From Aalborgiella sp043740415 (GTDB taxonomy: Bacteria > Pseudomonadota > Gammaproteobacteria > Burkholderiales > Burkholderiaceae_C), in the NCBI GenBank assembly GCA_043740415.1, contig JAYUCJ010000243.1:1-20077 (forward strand): DNA of 20,077 nucleotides, in the 5' to 3' direction. The position numbers and the translations under genes are program-made. The notes under the pieces were generated by a model that was not told the DNA's origin, did no database searches, and was given only the letters and a program-made list of their open reading frames with translations. Positions 5,325 through 12,552 of this stretch are shown in pieces. Numbering within the stretch: position 1 is the first letter of the stretch; the number at the start of each line of letters is the position of its first letter.

Positions 5325-5607
5325 AGCAACGGGGGGCTGGACTTTTCAGCCTGTGACGGTTTGTCTGGAGCAAGGAGCCAAACTTAACTCGGGTGAAACA
5401 GCTGTGGAGTAACTGACTGACTTAATCTCAGAAGTTGGGGATGTGTGCGGTACTGTACTCACAAGAGTTAAGCGACTCCCCGTTTGCCCGCTCACACTGG
5501 GGCTAACGGGAAAGCGGGAGTGCTGTAGGACGCTTCGGTGCTTCCCGCTGACCCGCTAACACTAAAGAGAGCGGGACGACGGGAAACGGGTTAGGTGCTT
5601 ACCGGGG
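5325..5607. other. Intergenic CCCGCT cluster, candidate replication origin
   Basis: This 283-bp gap lies between the convergent lipoprotein and RepA genes. It holds five CCCGCT/AGCGGG hexamers in both orientations (5487-5492, 5513-5518, 5544-5549, 5552-5557, 5570-5575), and AGCGGGA/TCCCGCT arms at 5513-5519 and 5543-5549. A weak GC hairpin without a T run follows the lipoprotein gene (5335-5351). Repeats next to a RepA-type helicase gene suggest an origin or RepA/AlpA binding sites; a termination region for the convergent genes is the alternative. Confidence 0.4.
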
Positions 5608-6663
5608 TTAAACCACCCAAAGCCAGCCATCCTCCAACTTGAACCACCCATAGGTAACAAACTGTTTGATAGCGTCTTTAGTACGCTCAGCTTGCCGCTT
5701 GGGTTCAGTCTGGAGTTGATCTTTGATGAGATTCACGGCCTTCTCGAACTCAACGCAGGGGGCATCGGCTGGCGCACCGGCCTTACCTTTGTCAGTAGAA
5801 GCTTCCAATAAGGCGTTAAGCGCATCGAAGACTATCCTTTGATTGCCACCTTTGGGCTGTCTGACTTCAAGCCCCATGCCTGGAGTAGCTTCGGTCGGTG
5901 TTACGACACATGATCGTGAGGGACCATCGTCGTCAGCAGCGGCATCGAGCTCCACATCTTCCAGTTCAAATGGATAGACTTGCCCATCCTCGCCGTCTTT
6001 CGCTTTGAGTTGCCTCCACATTCGATTCTTGCCGTCACGGGTGACTTCGATAGTGGTGTCCATTGCTGCATTGAGGCTGCTGTGGCCTCGCGGCCCTCGA
6101 CCTTGTGTTTTGCCTGCATGATGTACCAGAAGAACTAGCCCATTGGTTGCGGCCTGAAGTTGAGCAGAAGCAGTTAGAACTTGACCCATGTGCTGCGAGC
6201 TGTTCTCATCTGCATTTGGTGCAGCCCTGTTTAGCGTGTCTATAAAAATCATATCAAAGCCTTCAGCCAAAGCGATAGTGGCCTCAAGGTCGCCAACGTC
6301 TTGGTCTAAAGTCAGCCCGAAGGCATCAAACATGAATGATACGGTTGATGGGTAGGGCCTCCCGTTGTGCTTTTCCCATGCGACAACACGTTGACGAAAG
6401 CCTTCTTTGCCCTCTAAAACGATACAAAGTATTTTGCAGGGTGTCGTTTTATGACCAAACCAAGGCTCGCCAGTTGCTATCGCCGCCATCATGTCGATGA
6501 GCAGAAAACTCTTGCCCGTACCACTTTGTCCAAACAGACATGCCAAGCCTGTAGTGGGTAAAACATCACGAATTCGCCATCGAATTGGTGGTAGGTAAGG
6601 AAAATCTTTAGACGTATGAAGTTTGAAACGATGCGGATTAGTATTTGAAAGGATGTAAGTCAT
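5608..6663 (-). CDS. RepA-type replicative helicase (RecA-fold ATPase)
   Basis: The 351-aa product is a RecA-fold ATPase of the AAA_25/RepA group. Walker A is GQSGTGKS (45-52), Walker B is DMIFID (137-142), and a LVLLVHHAGK strand (177-185) supplies the sensor region, followed by GRGPRGHSSL. Before these, PYLPPIRWRIRDVLP is typical of RSF1010 RepA-like hexameric helicases. The C-terminal 70 residues look like a small winged-helix-type domain (KAVNLIKDQLQ, ending GWFKLEDGWLWVV). It probably unwinds DNA for replication of the excised element. Its ATG overlaps the stop of the upstream small ORF by 4 bp (ATGA), so alpA, the small ORF and repA form one operon. Just downstream lies a cluster of CCCGCT repeats. 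Confidence 0.88.
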   Translation of the reverse strand: MTYILSNTNPHRFKLHTSKDFPYLPPIRWRIRDVLPTTGLACLFGQSGTGKSFLLIDMMAAIATGEPWFGHKTTPCKILCIVLEGKEGFRQRVVAWEKHNGRPYPSTVSFMFDAFGLTLDQDVGDLEATIALAEGFDMIFIDTLNRAAPNADENSSQHMGQVLTASAQLQAATNGLVLLVHHAGKTQGRGPRGHSSLNAAMDTTIEVTRDGKNRMWRQLKAKDGEDGQVYPFELEDVELDAAADDDGPSRSCVVTPTEATPGMGLEVRQPKGGNQRIVFDALNALLEASTDKGKAGAPADAPCVEFEKAVNLIKDQLQTEPKRQAERTKDAIKQFVTYGWFKLEDGWLWVV

Positions 6664-6854
6664 TTGCCATCCCCCTTGAAGCCTTCGGCCATGCTTAGCC
6701 CTAGAAGAGCGTGATGAGCCGCTAATAACTTTTGTAGTCTCAATAATGGAAACGCTTGTTGCTCATGATGCTTGCAAGCGAGGACTTCTCTAACTATTTC
6801 TTCAATGACAGACATCAGGCCATGCTGCGTGTTTTGGGCTTGCGTTTTCATCAT
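6660..6854 (-). CDS. Small hypothetical protein between AlpA and RepA (64 aa)
   Basis: The frame overlaps both neighbours by 4 bp (ATGA junctions at 6851-6854 and 6660-6663), which is strong evidence that it is translated. The product is soluble and largely helical (VIEEIVREVLA, PLLRLQKLLAAHHALLGL) with several histidines and no recognised domain. Small genes at this position are common in AlpA-RepA modules of P4-like islands; a replication or regulatory accessory role is inference from position. Confidence 0.75.
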   Translation of the reverse strand: MMKTQAQNTQHGLMSVIEEIVREVLACKHHEQQAFPLLRLQKLLAAHHALLGLSMAEGFKGDGK

Positions 6855-7069
6855 TGCGCCCCTTTCTCAGCGATCCAAGCCATAACAGCCGCACGAGGCC
6901 AAGCTGTGATCCTCTCTGAAAGTTTTACGGGTCTGACAAACGTCCCATTTCTTGATTTACGCCAAATAGTGGCAGTGGATAGCGGTAGAAGCTGTTTTAG
7001 CTCTGGCAATCGTATGTACGCTGGTACGGTTTGCTGACAGTAGGGTCTTGTATTTAAAGTTTTTTCCAT
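6851..7069 (-). CDS. AlpA-family regulator/excisionase
   Basis: The 72-aa product has the winged helix-turn-helix of AlpA: YIRLPELKQLLPLSTATIWRKSRNGTFVRPVKLSERITAWPRAAVMAWIA (about 18-67). This includes the canonical S-x-x-T-I-W-R recognition helix, the G-x-F-P-like turn (here GTFVRP) and the W-x-x-x-x-V-x-x-W tail. Proteins of this family switch integrase expression and help excision in P4-like islands. It is the first gene of the repA operon and lies 124 bp downstream of the integrase stop, on the same strand. Its own promoter should lie in that gap. Confidence 0.9.
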   Translation of the reverse strand: MEKTLNTRPYCQQTVPAYIRLPELKQLLPLSTATIWRKSRNGTFVRPVKLSERITAWPRAAVMAWIAEKGAQ

Positions 7070-7098
7070 TTAATGCTCCAGATGATCGTGTCGCAAGC

Positions 7099-7126
7099 AA
7101 AAACCTGCGCTCACTTGTGAGAGCGC
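7099..7126 (-). terminator. Candidate terminator/operator between int and alpA
   Basis: Read on the - strand, GCGCTC (7126-7121) and GAGCGC (7112-7107) form a 6-bp GC stem with an 8-nt loop, then AGG and five T (7103-7099). It could end the integrase transcript or attenuate a leader before alpA. The partly palindromic loop (CAC-TT-GTG on the + strand) would also suit a dimeric repressor. Confidence 0.45.
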
Positions 7127-7193
7127 CTGCCAAGCTTGTCACCAACCCTGTTTTTCGAACATTAAGTGAAACAGTTTGTATCTTTGTGATATT

Positions 7194-8402
7194 TCACACG
7201 ACTTTAACGAATTCAGCCCATTCCTGCATCAGTTGCTTACGCTTCTCAAACAAGTCACCTCGTCGATAAGCTGCTTCAACTTTGTTACCGATGGCGTGGG
7301 CGAGAGCCATTTCGGCGACATCCCTAGGAAAGTCCGTACTTTCAGCGCACCAGTCCCTGAAGGTAGAGCGGAAGCCGTGGGGTACAGCTGGTGTTTCCAT
7401 ACGGCGTAAAACGGCGGTTAGGCTCATATCGCTTAAGAGGGTACTTCGCGGACTGGGGAATACAAACTCGTTGATGGAAGTCTTTTGCTGCTGCTTAACG
7501 ATGGCAAGTGCAGTGTCGGAAAGTGGAATGCGGTGCTCTCTGCCAGCTTTCATGCGTGTTGCTGGCACTGTCCAAACGCCAGCTTCCAAGTCGAACTCGT
7601 CCCACTTTGCGCCCCGAACCTCGCCAGACCGTGCTGCCGTTAGTATCGTGAACTCGAGCGCTTTGGCTCCCATGCCTTCTTGCTGGCGCAGAGCCTTCAT
7701 AAAAGTCGGCATCTCGTTGAAGGGGAGAGCTCGGTAGTGGGTCGTTTTGGCGATTTTTGCGGGTTGAGCTAAAAGCGTGTCGAGATGGCCTTTCCACCTT
7801 GCGGGATTCGGGCCTGTGCGATAACCCCTCACCGTGGCCCAGTCTAGAACTGATTCGATGCGTCCACGTAACCGCGATGCGGTTTCAGTCTTTGTGTGCC
7901 ATATAGGTTCAAGTGCTTTAAGAATTTGAGGAAGTTCAACATCACTCACGCACATCCGGCCAATGAAAGGGTGCGCGTAATTTTCTAGTGAGTTTCTCCA
8001 TTGCTGGGCGTGCTTGGCATTGCGCCAGCCTGCTTCGTGTGTTTCTATGTACTTAGTAGATGCCTCGCTGAACGTCAAGGCAGCAACTTGCGAGGCGATT
8101 AACTTGCTACGGACTGCCTTCTTATCCTCGATTGGGTCAATGCCAGCCTCTAGCTTGGCTCTAGCAGCGCGTGCAGCTTCTCTTGCATTGGCCAGAGACA
8201 CTGTGTCAAAAGACCCTAACCCCAAGTCACGACGCTTACCGTTTACTTGATAGCGTAAGATCCAACTTCGAGACCCCCCTTGATGAACTGTTAGTGCAAG
8301 TCCAGAAACACCACCGACAAAGTGGATTCCTCGCTTATTGATAGCTTTAACTGCCAAGTTTCCTAGTTCGATTGCTTTCTTACCCATCACATTACCCATC
8401 AT
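7194..8402 (-). CDS. int: P4-type tyrosine-family integrase (element 2)
   Basis: The product is 402 aa from ATG 8402. It has the N-terminal arm-binding DUF4102 domain (IELGNLAVKAINKRGIHFVGG, GLALTVHQGGSRSWILRY, RRDLGLGSF), a core-binding domain, and a C-terminal catalytic domain with R258 (TAARSGE), K285 (RMKAGRE), H342 and R345 (PHGFR), H369 (LAHAIGN) and Y379 (AAYRR). All catalytic residues are present. The frame is open to 8495 but the extra 31 residues do not look like the family; ATG 8402 or ATG 8387 is more likely, and neither has a clear Shine-Dalgarno. Codons 2-7 are made of the 20-bp arm-type repeat, so binding of the protein there could block its own transcription or translation. 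It should integrate element 2 at tRNA-Ser. Confidence 0.95.
   Translation of the reverse strand: MMGNVMGKKAIELGNLAVKAINKRGIHFVGGVSGLALTVHQGGSRSWILRYQVNGKRRDLGLGSFDTVSLANAREAARAARAKLEAGIDPIEDKKAVRSKLIASQVAALTFSEASTKYIETHEAGWRNAKHAQQWRNSLENYAHPFIGRMCVSDVELPQILKALEPIWHTKTETASRLRGRIESVLDWATVRGYRTGPNPARWKGHLDTLLAQPAKIAKTTHYRALPFNEMPTFMKALRQQEGMGAKALEFTILTAARSGEVRGAKWDEFDLEAGVWTVPATRMKAGREHRIPLSDTALAIVKQQQKTSINEFVFPSPRSTLLSDMSLTAVLRRMETPAVPHGFRSTFRDWCAESTDFPRDVAEMALAHAIGNKVEAAYRRGDLFEKRKQLMQEWAEFVKVV
8381..8400 (+). repeat. Candidate integrase arm-site array, element 2 right
   Basis: This is a perfect 20-bp copy of 2832-2851 in the same orientation (two GATGGGTA units, 12-bp spacing, on the - strand). 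It overlaps the start region of the integrase gene and lies 123 bp from the 15-bp core. The double function, site and coding, suggests autoregulation. Confidence 0.7.
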
Positions 8403-8488
8403 GAAAATGCGCGACTTTACGCTACGTAGTGATACGTCAGGATTTAATTTTAACCAGCCTGAATTGGGAGATAGGTCACTGGCGTGAC

Positions 8489-8517
8489 TTGGCATGATGC
8501 TATGTGCGACATAATAT
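8489..8517 (+). promoter_or_regulatory. Possible outward promoter at the right end of element 2
   Basis: TTGGCA (8489-8494) and TAATAT (8512-8517) are spaced by 17 bp and point out of the element toward the TatD gene. Such a promoter could replace transcription that the insertion cut off from the tRNA side. It is a single match without further support. Confidence 0.35.
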
Positions 8518-8523
8518 GTGATG

Positions 8524-8538
8524 CCACCTTCTCCTCCA
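8524..8538 (+). repeat. att core, right end of element 2
   Basis: CCACCTTCTCCTCCA matches the last 15 bases of tRNA-Ser (75-89) and of the copy at 2731-2788, with three more matching bases beyond one mismatch. It marks the junction with the ancestral chromosome, which resumes toward the TatD gene. Confidence 0.88.
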
Positions 8539-8564
8539 CAACGAAATCAAGGTAGCGCCCAAAG

Positions 8565-9449
8565 ATGCAATGGATTGATACGCACTGCCATCTTGATGCA
8601 CCAGAATTCGGTGCTTTTTCACCCTTAAATCCCTCTTTAGCCGGCGAGATACGTGCCTATGCTGCTATTAAAAATGTAGTGCATTGCGTTTACCCGGCGG
8701 TTCATCCCGCTAACTTCACTGCCGTTCGCGAACTGGCCCATGCGCATGGCGACAGCTACGCTTTGGGGATTCACCCGTTGTATGTGAAAGACGCGTCACA
8801 GGACGATTTGACCTTGCTCGACGCAGAGCTGGCGGAGCGCCTGACTGACCCCAGACTCGTTGCGGTTGGTGAAATTGGGCTCGATTTCTTTGTGCCCGAG
8901 CTCTGCGTGAACCCGCTGCGTGAGAAGCAAATCCACTTTTACCGTGAACAGTTGAAATTGGCAAAAAAGTACAATTTGCCCGTCGTCGTGCATGTGCGTA
9001 AATCGGCCGATCTGCTGCTCAAAGGGCTGCGCGACTTGAGCGTAAAGGTGGCGACGGGGCAACACGGCTGGCGCGGCATCATCCATGCGTTCAATGGCAG
9101 CGACCAGCAGGCGGCGGCGTTCCTGCAGCTGGGTTTTAAGCTTGGTTTTGGCGGCGCGATGACGTTTGAGCGGGCGTTGCAGCTCAGGCATCTGGCCACG
9201 ACCTTGCCTTTGGACGCCATCGTTTTAGAAACCGACGCCCCCGATATGCCGCCACATTGGCTGTATAAAACATCAGCACAAAGAGAAGCTGGCGAGCCGC
9301 AAGGTCGGAATGATCCGTCTCAAATTCCGCGCATCGCGCAGGTGTTGGCAGACTTGCGTGGCATCAGCTTAGAAGCGTTGTCGCAGGCTGTCTGGGCGAA
9401 TTCATTGGCCGCCTTGCCGAAAATCAAAGATTTGCTAGTTGCAAAATAA
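8565..9449 (+). CDS. TatD-family metal-dependent hydrolase
   Basis: The 294-aa TIM-barrel hydrolase has all metal ligands of the TatD family: H7 and H9 in DTHCHLD, E103 in GEIGLDF, H143 in VVHVRKS, H174 in IHAFNGS, and D224 in ETDAPDMPP. Members are metal-dependent DNases acting on 3' ends (TatD) or related nucleases and deacylases; the exact substrate cannot be inferred. Length is slightly above the usual 255-265 aa. An AAGGT-like Shine-Dalgarno (8549-8553) precedes ATG 8565. The gene is the first chromosomal gene beyond the islands, 27 bp from the att core. Its native promoter lay on the tRNA side before insertion, so its expression now depends on element 2. Confidence 0.92.
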   Translation: MQWIDTHCHLDAPEFGAFSPLNPSLAGEIRAYAAIKNVVHCVYPAVHPANFTAVRELAHAHGDSYALGIHPLYVKDASQDDLTLLDAELAERLTDPRLVAVGEIGLDFFVPELCVNPLREKQIHFYREQLKLAKKYNLPVVVHVRKSADLLLKGLRDLSVKVATGQHGWRGIIHAFNGSDQQAAAFLQLGFKLGFGGAMTFERALQLRHLATTLPLDAIVLETDAPDMPPHWLYKTSAQREAGEPQGRNDPSQIPRIAQVLADLRGISLEALSQAVWANSLAALPKIKDLLVAK

Positions 9450-9480
9450 CCATCACTAAAAATAGGTTAAAAATAGACGT

Positions 9481-9522
9481 AGCCGGCGTACTTATTGCCT
9501 AAGCTGCTATAAAAATAATAGC
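9481..9522 (-). repeat. Dispersed repeat copy abutting a start codon
   Basis: This 42-bp stretch, read on the - strand, matches the SDR-internal segment 16694-16735 in 33 of 42 positions. It contains the hairpin GCTAT-AAAAATA-ATAGC (9506-9522), and its end touches ATG 9523. Repeats with a GCTAT...ATAGC hairpin followed by a conserved tail are common in Comamonadaceae genomes, from general recollection. Confidence 0.7.
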
Positions 9523-10278
9523 ATGAAAAAAATCTCAAAAACAGCTGAATTACCAGAAGTCAATTTCAGCGACTACGGCGATGTACGCTGCTTGCATTTA
9601 GGCACCGAGTGGATTCAGGGCAGCATGCTGATCGACGCGCCCTTTGAGATTGAATTGGAGTACGTACAGCGCATGATGGCGTGGCTGCTGTTTGTCGATG
9701 CCGCCAGCGTGCCCAAGCGCCGCGCCATGCAGCTGGGGCTGGGTGCGGCGACCTGCACCAAGTTTTGCTTCAAAAAATTGCGCATGCAGACCACGGCCAT
9801 TGAAATCAACCCGCAAGTGATCATCGCCTGCCGGTTGTGGTTCAAACTGCCACCTGACGATGCCAAGTTGGAGGTGGTTTTGGCCGATGCCGCACTGGAA
9901 ATTCAAAAGCCGCATTGGCAAGGTCAGATTGATGCCCTGCAGGTCGATTTGTACGACCACGAAGCGGCCGCGCCCGTGCTGGACAGTGCCGAGTTTTATG
10001 CGGATTGCAGGCGACTGTTGACGGATGACGGGGTGATGACGGTGAATTTGTTTGGCCGCTCGTCCAGTTTTCTGAGCAGCGTCGAGAAAATATCAGAAGC
10101 GTTTGGGGCGGGCGCTGTGTGGGCGTTCAAACCCACGCGGGAAGGCAACACCATCGTTTTGGCTCAGCGTACGGCTTCGCACCCCAAGCGCGATGCGCTG
10201 ATGACGCGCGCAGACGTGATTCAAACCAAATGGGGCTTGCCTGCAACAAAGTGGTTACGCGTTTTTAAACTCATCTAA
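9523..10278 (+). CDS. Spermidine-synthase-like protein
   Basis: The 251-aa product has the class I methyltransferase-type fold of the spermidine synthase family. The nucleotide/AdoMet loop is MQLGLGAATCTKFCF (about 65-79), the acidic strand AIEINPQVI follows, then VVLADAAL and the active-site region LQVDLYDHEAAAPVLDSAEFYADCRRLL, which resembles the catalytic D-x-x-D surroundings. Such orphan homologues without a decarboxylase partner are common and may be methyltransferases or aminopropyltransferases. No Shine-Dalgarno is seen before ATG 9523, because a dispersed repeat ends exactly there; a later start is possible but would cut into the N-terminal strand. It is separated from tatD by 73 bp and probably has its own promoter. 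Confidence 0.82.
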   Translation: MKKISKTAELPEVNFSDYGDVRCLHLGTEWIQGSMLIDAPFEIELEYVQRMMAWLLFVDAASVPKRRAMQLGLGAATCTKFCFKKLRMQTTAIEINPQVIIACRLWFKLPPDDAKLEVVLADAALEIQKPHWQGQIDALQVDLYDHEAAAPVLDSAEFYADCRRLLTDDGVMTVNLFGRSSSFLSSVEKISEAFGAGAVWAFKPTREGNTIVLAQRTASHPKRDALMTRADVIQTKWGLPATKWLRVFKLI

Positions 10279-10390
10279 CAGATATGCGGATAAACGCACA
10301 CTAAACTAGTAATAACCCTTAGACATTTGTTCAATGACACCAAACTTACTCGGTGATAATCAACATGTTTTTCACTAACGAGGCATAAAT

Positions 10391-10885
10391 ATGGCAATCA
10401 AGAGCCAAAAAGACTTTTTTTCAGGGTTGTTGTTCACAGCTGTAGGCGTTGCCTTCGCTGTGGGGGCAACCAGCTACACCGTAGGCAATGGAGCACGAAT
10501 GGGGCCAGGGTACTTTCCGTTGATTTTGGGTGTATTTATGGCAATATTGGGTGCCATCATTACTTTCAAAGCCTTGGTGGTTGAATCTGTTGATGGCGAA
10601 GGTGACAAGGTAGGTTCATGGGCTTGGAAGCCGTTGGTGTTCATTATTTTGGCTAATTTATTGTTTGGCTTGCTGCTAGGCGGTTTGCCAAGCATTGGTT
10701 TTCCCGCTTTTGGTTTGATAGCTGCTATTTTTGCGCTAACTTTTGCATCGAGCTTAGCTGGTGAGGAATTCAATTTCAAAGAAGTATTTATCTTGTCCAT
10801 CGTGTTGTCGATCATGAGCTACGCAGCTTTCATCTTATTGCTCAAATTGCAGATACCGGCTTGGCCTGCATTTTTTACAGCGTAA
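10391..10885 (+). CDS. tctB: Tripartite tricarboxylate transporter small subunit TctB
   Basis: The 164-aa membrane protein has four predicted membrane segments (about 12-30, 40-60, 80-115 containing two close ones, 130-160). The conserved GARMGPGYFPLILG motif after the first segment marks the TctB family. It is the small membrane subunit of a secondary, binding-protein-dependent carboxylate transporter. GAGG lies 10 bp before the ATG. TctA follows after 36 bp with its own Shine-Dalgarno, so the two are one operon. No TctC binding protein is encoded in the window; in this family it is often elsewhere in the genome. Confidence 0.93.
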   Translation: MAIKSQKDFFSGLLFTAVGVAFAVGATSYTVGNGARMGPGYFPLILGVFMAILGAIITFKALVVESVDGEGDKVGSWAWKPLVFIILANLLFGLLLGGLPSIGFPAFGLIAAIFALTFASSLAGEEFNFKEVFILSIVLSIMSYAAFILLLKLQIPAWPAFFTA

Positions 10886-10921
10886 ATAAATATTAACCAA
10901 AAGACAAAATAAGGAGTAAAA

Positions 10922-12433
10922 ATGGATTTGATTAATAATTTAGCGCTGGGTTTTGGTGTGGCGTTCACGCCGATCAACTTGATGTATGCCTTCATAGGTT
11001 GCTTGTTGGGCACCTTGATTGGCGTGTTACCCGGTATTGGCCCCTTGGCAACCATTGCCATGCTGCTGCCTGCAACTTACGCCTTGCCACCTGTTTCCGC
11101 GCTGATCATGTTGGCGGGTATTTACTACGGTGCGCAATACGGTGGCTCAACCACCGCGATTTTGGTGAACTTACCCGGAGAATCGTCTTCGGTGGTGACG
11201 GTGATTGATGGTTACCAAATGGCAAGGCAGGGTCGAGCAGGCCCCGCACTAGCGGCTGCAGGCTTGGGATCGTTTTTTGCGGGTTGCGTGGGCACCTTGG
11301 TGTTGGCTGCTTTTGCAGTGCCGTTGACTGAAGTTGCCTTCAAATTCGGCCCTGCCGAATACTTCTCACTCATGATTTTGGGCTTGGTCGGTGCAATTGT
11401 ATTGGCTTCGGGTTCGTTACTCAAAGCGGTCGGCATGATTTTGCTGGGCTTGTTGTTGGGCTTGGTCGGTACAGACGTGAACTCTGGCGTGGCACGTTTC
11501 AGCTTTGATATCCCTGAGTTGACCGACGGCATCGGCTTCATCGTGATTGCGATGGGGGTGTTTGGCTACGGCGAGATTATTACCAACTTAGGTAAACATG
11601 AAAGCGAACGTGAAGTGTTCACAGCCAATGTGCAAGGTTTGTGGCCAACTAAAAAAGATTTCATTGATATGACACCAGCCGTTATTCGCGGTACAGTTTT
11701 GGGTTCAATTTTAGGTATTTTGCCAGGCGGCGGTGCCGTGATGGCGGCTTTTGCAGCCTACACGCTTGAGAAGAAAATCAAACTCAAACCCGGTGAAATT
11801 GAATTTGGCAAGGGCAATATCCGTGGCGTTGCATCGCCAGAGTCTGCTAACAATGCGGCATCACAAACATCGTTTATTCCGTTGCTTACACTCGGTATTC
11901 CACCGAATGCGGTGATGGCTTTGATGGTCGGCGCGATGACGATTCACAACATCCAACCTGGCCCACAGGTGATGACCAGCAACCCAGAATTGTTCTGGGG
12001 CTTGATTGCTTCGATGTGGATCGGCAATGCGATGTTGATTATTTTGAACTTGCCTTTGATTGGCATGTGGATCAAATTGCTCAGCGTGCCATACCGTTGG
12101 TTGTTCCCTGCCATTGTGCTGTTTTGTGCAATTGGCGTGTACTCGACCAACAACAACACGTTTGACATCTGGTTGGTGGGTTTGTTTGGCGTGATTGGCT
12201 ACTTGTTCATTAAGTTGGGTATGGAGCCTGCACCTTTGCTGTTAGGTTTCATCTTAGGCCCTATGATGGAAGAAAACTTGCGCCGTGCCTTGCTCTTGTC
12301 GCGTGGTGACTGGAGTGTGTTTGTGACGCGTGGTTTGTCTGCCAGTTTGTTGATAGTTGCGGTTATTTTGCTGGCTGTCGTGTTGCTGCCTTCGGTCAGT
12401 AAGAAACGCGAAGAGGCGTTTGTCGAAGATTAA
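10922..12433 (+). CDS. tctA: Tripartite tricarboxylate transporter large subunit TctA
   Basis: The 503-aa, strongly hydrophobic protein has the family's hallmark motifs: GVLPGIGPLATIAMLLP (about 38-54), GGSTTAILVNLPGESSSVVTVIDG (about 75-98) and a repeat-like GILPGGGAVMAAFAAY (about 262-277). It also has SANNAASQTSFIPLLTLGIPPNAVMALM (about 305-332). About ten to twelve membrane segments are expected; it forms the translocation path for a tricarboxylate or related acid delivered by a periplasmic TctC protein. AGGAG lies 6 bp before ATG 10922. A strong terminator follows 42 bp after the stop. Confidence 0.96.
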   Translation: MDLINNLALGFGVAFTPINLMYAFIGCLLGTLIGVLPGIGPLATIAMLLPATYALPPVSALIMLAGIYYGAQYGGSTTAILVNLPGESSSVVTVIDGYQMARQGRAGPALAAAGLGSFFAGCVGTLVLAAFAVPLTEVAFKFGPAEYFSLMILGLVGAIVLASGSLLKAVGMILLGLLLGLVGTDVNSGVARFSFDIPELTDGIGFIVIAMGVFGYGEIITNLGKHESEREVFTANVQGLWPTKKDFIDMTPAVIRGTVLGSILGILPGGGAVMAAFAAYTLEKKIKLKPGEIEFGKGNIRGVASPESANNAASQTSFIPLLTLGIPPNAVMALMVGAMTIHNIQPGPQVMTSNPELFWGLIASMWIGNAMLIILNLPLIGMWIKLLSVPYRWLFPAIVLFCAIGVYSTNNNTFDIWLVGLFGVIGYLFIKLGMEPAPLLLGFILGPMMEENLRRALLLSRGDWSVFVTRGLSASLLIVAVILLAVVLLPSVSKKREEAFVED

Positions 12434-12475
12434 GTTCTTCAATAGCATCGCGCTGCTTATTTTTTAAGCAAAGTT

Positions 12476-12503
12476 AAAAAAGGCATTTTCGGATGCCTTT
12501 TTT
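12476..12503 (+). terminator. Intrinsic terminator after tctBA
   Basis: AAAAAAGGCAT (12476-12486) and ATGCCTTTTTT (12493-12503) form a perfect 11-bp stem with loop TTTCGG, ending in T6. It closes the tctBA operon. It also shows that the open frame beginning at 12493 is not the true start of the next gene. Confidence 0.93.
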
Positions 12504-12552
12504 ATGTGCTTCTTTTGTGTATTGCGGCACAATAGTTGCAGAGATTCACCAT

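Larger units (their letters stand above)
2731..8538. mobile_element. Integrative element 2 (about 5.8 kb, P4-type integrase)
   Basis: The element lies between the tRNA-derived copy at 2731-2788 and a 15-bp match to the tRNA 3' end at 8524-8538. It carries a P4-type integrase close to the right end, an AlpA-like regulator, a RepA-type helicase, an XRE regulator and a three-gene cargo operon. A perfect 20-bp repeat (2832-2851 and 8381-8400) lies inside both ends. This looks like a satellite-style or replicating genomic islet. The chromosome resumes with the TatD gene 27 bp past the right core. The right-hand identity is only 15 bp (18 with one mismatch), much shorter than the 58 bp of element 1. 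Confidence 0.85.

Noticed and set aside
5335..5351. Terminator after the lipoprotein gene
   Set aside because: GGCTG/CAGCC forms only 5 bp and is not followed by a T run; kept as a weak hairpin in the intergenic entry.
8403..8495. N-terminal extension of the P4-type integrase
   Set aside because: The extra 31 residues lie between the arm site and the core and do not resemble the DUF4102 start; ATG 8402 or 8387 fits better.
12493..12552. Upstream extension of the DUF3422 gene
   Set aside because: It begins inside the tctA terminator hairpin; the conserved N-terminus starts after ATG 12553.
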